From: Phycisphaerales bacterium
GTDB lineage: Bacteria; Planctomycetota; Phycisphaerae; Phycisphaerales; UBA1924
Assembly (NCBI GenBank): GCA_007124345.1
Contig: SLFH01000001.1
Location: forward strand, 1 to 10,164
Length of the DNA stretch: 10,164 bases
Direction of reading: 5' to 3'
Part shown: in pieces, positions 8,078-10,164 of the stretch
Numbering within the stretch: position 1 is the first letter of the stretch
Layout of the letters: every line of letters begins with the position of its first letter
Made by a program: the position numbers and the translations under genes
Notes under the pieces: generated by a model
Databases searched by the model: none
Told to the model about the DNA's origin: nothing
What the model saw: only the letters and a program-made list of their open reading frames with translations

Positions 8078-10164
8078 TCACTCGTCGTCGTCGGTCCGAC
8101 GCGGGCGCTTGCCCCACTGCTTCCGTTCCTGCACCTCCAGCGCCACCCCCCCGACGAGCTTGACGGTCCCTTCGCCCAGCAGCCTGACCGTCTCGCCGAG
8201 GAACGCCGGTTCGAGCGGCACGCGGATCTCGCTCGCCGGACGCAGGTACACAATGTCGCTCTCGGTCTCGACGGCGATGTCCACCGGCGCTGAAGGAACG
8301 AGGGCCGCCGCCCCGTTGCGCAGCGCCGAACCCCGGATCAGCTTGTGCAGCGCATCGAGCGCTGAATCGCTCCCCCCGTTCAGGCGCGGCTCGCTCAGGA
8401 ACACGCACAGCCGCCCCTGCTCCAGCGGCACCGACTCGATCGGCGCGAGCTGGTCGACGATGATCTGCGGCTCCGCCCTCGACAGATCCACCCGCCCGAG
8501 CATGAACTTCGGCCCGTCGCTCTCGATCAGGTGCCCGTACTTCTCAAAGGCGTCGGGGAACATGATCGCCTGCGTCGCGCCCGTCATGTCCTCGACGCCG
8601 AGTGAGGCCATGCGCCGACCGGCGCTCTTGCCGGTCTTTGCAACCAACTGGCGCTTCGAGGTGACCAGCACGGCCATGATGACGCGTCGCCCGTCGGGCA
8701 TGTCCGCGAGCGAGCGTGCCGTCGCGTTGACGAACGCGCCCGTCCACGCCTCCCACTGCTTGAGCGGGTGGCTGGAGATATAAAAGCCCAGGATGTCGAA
8801 CTCCTGCCGCAGGATCTCCGCCTCCGACCACGGCTCGACCTTGGCGAGCGGTGGCTCCGCCGCCTCGACCGCCGGGGCGTCGGGCTCGCCTCCTCCGAAG
8901 CCGAAGAGCTGCGCCTGACCCGCCGCCTTGTCCTGCGCCACCTTCTGCCCGGCGCTGACGGCCTGCTCGATCGTCGCGACCATCGCGGCGCGGCAGTCTC
9001 TCCCGTGCACCGAGTCGAACGCCCCGCACTTGATCAGCGACTCGATCGTCGCCTTGTTCACAGCGCCCGTGCCCACCCGCTCGCAGAAATCAAAGATCGA
9101 CCGGAACGCGACGGGCTCGACACCTTCCCCACCGTCGCGCTCGCGGATGATCGCCTCGATCGCCTTGGAGCCGGCGCCCTTGATGGCTCTCAGCCCGAAG
9201 CGGATGTGCCCGTGCGCCGCGTCCTTCGGTTCGTCGGGCGCGTACACCGCCGCGAAATCCGCCTGCGACAGGTTCACATCCGGCGCCTTCACCTCGATGC
9301 GGTCGCCGATGATCCGCCCGGTCTTCGGGTCGATCGTCCGCGTCTTCTTCGTGTCTTCGAGGTACGGGATCCAGTCGCTAGCCTTCTGCGCCTGGCTCTC
9401 GAAAGTGAGGAACGCCGCCATGTAATGGCGCGGGAAGTAGGTCTTCAGATACGCGGTTTGGTACGCGACGATCGCGTAGCCCGTCGAGTGGCTCTTGTTA
9501 AAGCCGTAGCCGGCGAACTTGAGGATCAACTCGAAGAGCTCCTCGGCCTTGTCCTTGCTCAGCCCCTTCTTGCCGGCGCCCTCGATAAACTTCGGCCGCT
9601 CGCCCGCGATCACCTTCTCCTTCTTCTTGCTGATCGCCTTAATGAGCGCGTAGGCGGCACGGAGGGGGATGCCGCCCAGCTCGTGGACGATCTGCATCAC
9701 CTGCTCCTGGTAGACCATGACGCCGTAGGTCTCGGCCGTGAAGCGGTCGACGATCTCGTGCACCTTCGGCACGGTGTCCTGCCCGTGCTTGCGACGGTTG
9801 TAGTCGGGGATCAGGTCCATCGGCCCCGGCCGGAACAGCGCGTTGGCGGCGATCAAATCTTCCAGCCGGTCGGGCTTCATGTCCACCAGCAACCGGCGCA
9901 TGCCGCCGGATTCAAACTGAAAAACACCGGTCGTGTCGCCCCGCGTAAACAGCTCGAAAATCCGCGGATCGTCATAGGTCAGGCGTTCAAGATCCAGCGG
10001 GTGGGGCCCGCCGTCGCCCTTCTCGCGCCCCACCGCGGCCCACTGCGCTTGCTCGGGCAGCGTGTCGCGGATGAGCCGCTTGCACCGCTCGATCACCGAG
10101 AGCGTGCGCAGGCCCAAAAAGTCCATCTTCAGCAGGCCCATCTTCTCGCAGGTCGGCCCGTCCC
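8078..10164 (-). CDS. dnaE: DNA polymerase III alpha subunit, C-terminal part (5' end outside window)
   Basis: The visible 694 residues are the later part of the replicative polymerase subunit; the PHP domain and the first catalytic aspartates lie beyond the right edge. The frame stays open to the last base, so the ATG at 10141 is internal. In order: MDFLGLRTL (13-21; its Asp probably corresponds to the third catalytic Asp of E. coli alpha), NALFRPGPMDLIPDY (107-121), YGVMVYQEQVMQI (146-158), FAGYGFNKSHSTGYA (216-230) and AYLKTYFPRHYMAAF (237-251) of the palm and fingers, the helix-hairpin-helix part with FGLRAIKGAG (322-331), and an OB-fold around 486-560. QAQLF at 416-420 matches the internal sliding-clamp motif (QADMF in E. 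coli alpha), which supports the replicative DnaE type. The protein ends in an acidic RRTDDDE tail. No strange insertions or breaks are seen. The gene converges with the Nudix gene. Confidence 0.95.
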   Translation of the reverse strand, partial: DGPTCEKMGLLKMDFLGLRTLSVIERCKRLIRDTLPEQAQWAAVGREKGDGGPHPLDLERLTYDDPRIFELFTRGDTTGVFQFESGGMRRLLVDMKPDRLEDLIAANALFRPGPMDLIPDYNRRKHGQDTVPKVHEIVDRFTAETYGVMVYQEQVMQIVHELGGIPLRAAYALIKAISKKKEKVIAGERPKFIEGAGKKGLSKDKAEELFELILKFAGYGFNKSHSTGYAIVAYQTAYLKTYFPRHYMAAFLTFESQAQKASDWIPYLEDTKKTRTIDPKTGRIIGDRIEVKAPDVNLSQADFAAVYAPDEPKDAAHGHIRFGLRAIKGAGSKAIEAIIRERDGGEGVEPVAFRSIFDFCERVGTGAVNKATIESLIKCGAFDSVHGRDCRAAMVATIEQAVSAGQKVAQDKAAGQAQLFGFGGGEPDAPAVEAAEPPLAKVEPWSEAEILRQEFDILGFYISSHPLKQWEAWTGAFVNATARSLADMPDGRRVIMAVLVTSKRQLVAKTGKSAGRRMASLGVEDMTGATQAIMFPDAFEKYGHLIESDGPKFMLGRVDLSRAEPQIIVDQLAPIESVPLEQGRLCVFLSEPRLNGGSDSALDALHKLIRGSALRNGAAALVPSAPVDIAVETESDIVYLRPASEIRVPLEPAFLGETVRLLGEGTVKLVGGVALEVQERKQWGKRPRRTDDDE

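Overview
The window is chromosomal-looking, GC-rich bacterial DNA with strong G/C preference at third codon positions. A DUF3179 protein, a histone-like Lys/Ala-rich tail on pyruvate phosphate dikinase, and weak or absent Shine-Dalgarno sequences at several genes suggest a planctomycete, perhaps of the Phycisphaerae. This placement is an inference from gene content and style; no marker gene in the window settles it. There are eight protein genes, two cut by the window edges. I see no tRNA or rRNA gene, insertion sequence, CRISPR array or phage gene.

Left part (1-1480): two glycosyltransferase genes lie tail to tail. The first runs in from the left edge and only its last 79 codons are visible. 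The second is complete on the minus strand. Over the visible part their C-termini are 72/79 identical, and the DNA is about 90% identical with no gaps. The junction is therefore a large inverted repeat around a 55-bp spacer that holds a small GC-rich hairpin. Such genes usually build surface polysaccharide, so the window probably starts inside or beside a polysaccharide locus.

Middle part (1606-6032): a membrane-anchored DUF3179 protein and a four-helix DoxX-like membrane protein form a short plus-strand operon that ends at a perfect 12-bp stem terminator. This terminator is shared with the converging gene for pyruvate, phosphate dikinase (ppdK, minus strand). That enzyme is normal in its catalytic parts but starts with a 60-residue basic tail containing no acidic residue.

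Right part (6165-10164): divergent from ppdK lies pabB (aminodeoxychorismate synthase component I), whose stop codon overlaps the start of a Nudix hydrolase gene in an ATGA. The coupling suggests folate synthesis, with the Nudix enzyme a candidate for the dihydroneopterin triphosphate step. Nine bases beyond the Nudix stop, the converging dnaE gene (replicative DNA polymerase III alpha subunit) ends; its first part lies beyond the right edge.

Most of the window is conventional. The points worth a second look are the inverted glycosyltransferase duplication, the histone-like tail on the dikinase, and the pabB-Nudix pairing.
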